Below the pieces are notes generated by a model. It made no database searches and was not told where the DNA came from. It worked only from the letters and a program-made list of their open reading frames with translations. From contig CAIYZI010000252.1 of assembly GCA_903930665.1 (NCBI GenBank), positions 1 through 7,358 of the forward strand: a stretch of 7,358 nucleotides of DNA, in the 5' to 3' direction. Shown here in pieces: positions 6,401-7,358 of the stretch (positions are counted from its first letter, which is position 1; each line of letters opens with the position of its first letter). Both the position numbers and the translations under genes were made by a program. The stretch comes from an uncultured beta proteobacterium (GTDB lineage: Bacteria > Pseudomonadota > Gammaproteobacteria > Burkholderiales > Burkholderiaceae).

Positions 6401-6514
6401 ATGGACATCACCAACAACTTCAATGGTATTTCACTCATAGCAATCATCGCTTTGTCCTATTTCGCAGTATTGAAAAATACCAAGCGTGACTTGCGTATGG
6501 CTAGCAAATACTAA
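6401..6514 (+). CDS. 37-residue single-span membrane protein, uncharacterised
   Basis: A 37-codon ORF ending in TAA at 6512-6514. Residues 1-8 are polar (MDITNNFN), residues about 9-24 are a hydrophobic helix (GISLIAIIALSYFAVL), and the end is basic (KNTKRDLRMASKY). By the positive-inside rule the C-terminus should be cytoplasmic. The AGGAG site 5 nt upstream and the coherent membrane-protein layout make this much more likely than chance. It lies 172 nt after umuC, behind a hairpin, and no promoter of its own can be assigned confidently (TTAAAA at 6349 and ATACAT at 6372 are weak candidates). It could be co-transcribed with umuDC if the hairpin is read through. I recognise no family and assign no function. 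Confidence 0.7.
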   Translation: MDITNNFNGISLIAIIALSYFAVLKNTKRDLRMASKY

Positions 6515-6567
6515 AAAAATTAAGGTAAACATTAGGGTGTTAAGCAAGCATCCAAAAGACAGATTTA

Positions 6568-6636
6568 GTTTTGGCAGTTTGGTTGAAAAAGGGAATTAGG
6601 AAATCACGGATTCCTAATTCCCTAGTTTGCCAAAAC
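6568..6636. repeat. Nested inverted repeat in the convergent intergenic region
   Basis: Outer arms GTTTTGGCA (6568-6576) and TGCCAAAAC (6628-6636) are perfect 9-bp complements and enclose the 12-bp inner hairpin at 6591-6622. The pair of arms is separated by unequal unpaired segments (14 nt and 5 nt). On the + strand it would form the 3' end of the small membrane gene's transcript; on the - strand it contains the exonuclease terminator. Confidence 0.75.
6586..6622 (-). terminator. Intrinsic terminator of the ExoX-like gene
   Basis: GGGAATTAGGAA (6591-6602) and TTCCTAATTCCC (6611-6622) form a perfect 12-bp stem with an 8-nt loop. Read on the - strand, the stem is followed directly by five T residues (complement of AAAAA at 6586-6590). 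It begins about 30 nt after the exonuclease stop. On the + strand the tail is TAGTTTGCC, weaker, so termination in that direction is less certain. Confidence 0.85.
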
Positions 6637-6652
6637 GTATTGATGTATTCAT

Positions 6653-7309
6653 TTAAGCCTCTAAGGCTTTGCGTAAATAACCTGTAATGTTATCTAGGCG
6701 TAGAGCCCAGCGCTTGTAGTCGGCTGGTAAAGCGCTGATGAGCTCGCCTTTATGTTTGCCAAAAGGCATGATGGTTGGAACTCTAGCTTTCTCAGACATT
6801 TCCCATAAAGCATCCAAAGAGGTGGGTTTGAGTTTCTCAATAATTTGCTGGGCAATCTTTGAGCAAATCCATACATCAGCTAATGCGCTGTGCGCATTTT
6901 TGAGCTGCTCTCTAGCAGTCTCTCTTTCGAAGTGATACAAGAGAGCGCTTTGTGTGTGGCTATCAAGTTCTGGCCAAAGGCTTCTTGCTAAAGCCAGAGT
7001 ACAAATGCGTTTCACTTCAGGGCTACCAATGGCCTCCCAGTCAAAGTCAATGCTGTGACCAATGATGTATTTCGTGCCTGCGGGCAATCCAAAAGAGCTG
7101 CTAGCGGGGCAATTGACTAACTCTTCATCCATGATGTGGTGGGTGGCAAGAGCACCTAGGCTAATAGGTTTTCCAGGGTTATAGCGTTGCACCCAGGGAT
7201 TGCTTACTTCAAATGGAGCAAGAGAAGTGACATCGAGTGATGCAGCTTCAATGATGACGGCATCTTTTTTATCGGTTGCTTCAACATCAAAAATAATCGC
7301 TTGGGGCAT
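6653..7309 (-). CDS. exoX: ExoX-like DEDDh 3'-5' exonuclease
   Basis: A 218-residue protein (E. coli ExoX has 220). The DnaQ-fold catalytic residues are present: Asp8 and Glu10 (FDVEAT), Asp90 (GHSIDFDW), and His140/Asp145 (HSALAD, the HxAxxD form of the DEDDh class). Two features point to ExoX rather than a generic DnaQ domain: ICTLALARSLWPEL at 102-115, matching the ExoX segment ICTMKLARRLWP, and the C-terminal module MPFGKHKGE...LPADYKRWAL (181-203), matching FGKYRGK...YLRWL in ExoX. By family knowledge ExoX degrades DNA from 3' ends and takes part in mismatch repair and recombination. The ATG at 7307-7309 is chosen because it lies just before the first catalytic strand; the frame remains open upstream to the window edge (17 more codons), so a longer protein is not excluded. 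GAAGAA upstream is a weak ribosome binding site. The gene converges on the small membrane gene. Confidence 0.87.
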   Translation of the reverse strand: MPQAIIFDVEATDKKDAVIIEAASLDVTSLAPFEVSNPWVQRYNPGKPISLGALATHHIMDEELVNCPASSSFGLPAGTKYIIGHSIDFDWEAIGSPEVKRICTLALARSLWPELDSHTQSALLYHFERETAREQLKNAHSALADVWICSKIAQQIIEKLKPTSLDALWEMSEKARVPTIMPFGKHKGELISALPADYKRWALRLDNITGYLRKALEA

Positions 7310-7358
7310 AAAAGATTCTTCAGTGGATTCTATAAGGGGGTATTGTGCCTTGAAGGCC

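Noticed and set aside
1..7358. CRISPR array, tRNA/rRNA genes, insertion sequence or attachment site
   Set aside because: No regularly spaced direct repeats, no cloverleaf-like sequence, no transposase or integrase frame, and no flanking target duplications were seen.

Overview
The window reads as ordinary chromosome of a small-genome, moderate-GC betaproteobacterium, most likely Burkholderiaceae and plausibly Polynucleobacter or a close relative. This is inferred from protein character (AddA-type helicase-nuclease, phasin, UmuD with Ala-Gly cleavage site, DUF1993 protein) and overall composition. No search was run, so the taxon is tentative. I see no tRNA, rRNA, CRISPR, insertion sequence or phage gene.

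Layout. Positions 1-1832 (+) hold the C-terminal half of an AddA/RecB-type helicase-nuclease whose start lies outside the window. At 1953-2765 (+) is an exported, membrane-anchored TPR protein with a glycine-rich tail, closed by a hairpin. At 3009-3512 (+) is a DUF1993 (DinB-like fold) protein, followed by a possible 38-codon ORF and a strong GC-rich terminator. At 3774-4343 (+) is a phasin with its own candidate promoter. At 4436-6228 (+) is the umuDC operon, genes overlapping by ATGA, driven by a promoter carrying a near-ideal LexA box. At 6401-6514 (+) is a 37-residue single-span membrane protein with an excellent ribosome binding site. At 6653-7309 (-) is an ExoX-like DEDDh 3'-5' exonuclease that converges on the small gene and ends at a large inverted repeat.

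Functional picture. Three of the loci concern DNA damage: double-strand-break end processing (AddA-like), translesion synthesis (UmuD'2C, polymerase V) and single-strand 3'-5' digestion (ExoX-like). Only umuDC shows an SOS box, so co-regulation of the three is not demonstrated. The phasin implies polyhydroxyalkanoate storage. The TPR and DUF1993 proteins have no assignable specific function.

Most notable points: the umuDC promoter places its predicted transcription start at or next to the umuD ATG, and no Shine-Dalgarno is present, which suggests a leaderless SOS mRNA. The 37-residue membrane protein downstream of umuDC is short enough to be missed by standard gene callers. A perfect 11-bp hairpin lies between umuC and this small gene, without a terminator-like U-tract on its 3' side. 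I found no clear evidence of a wholly new multi-gene system.
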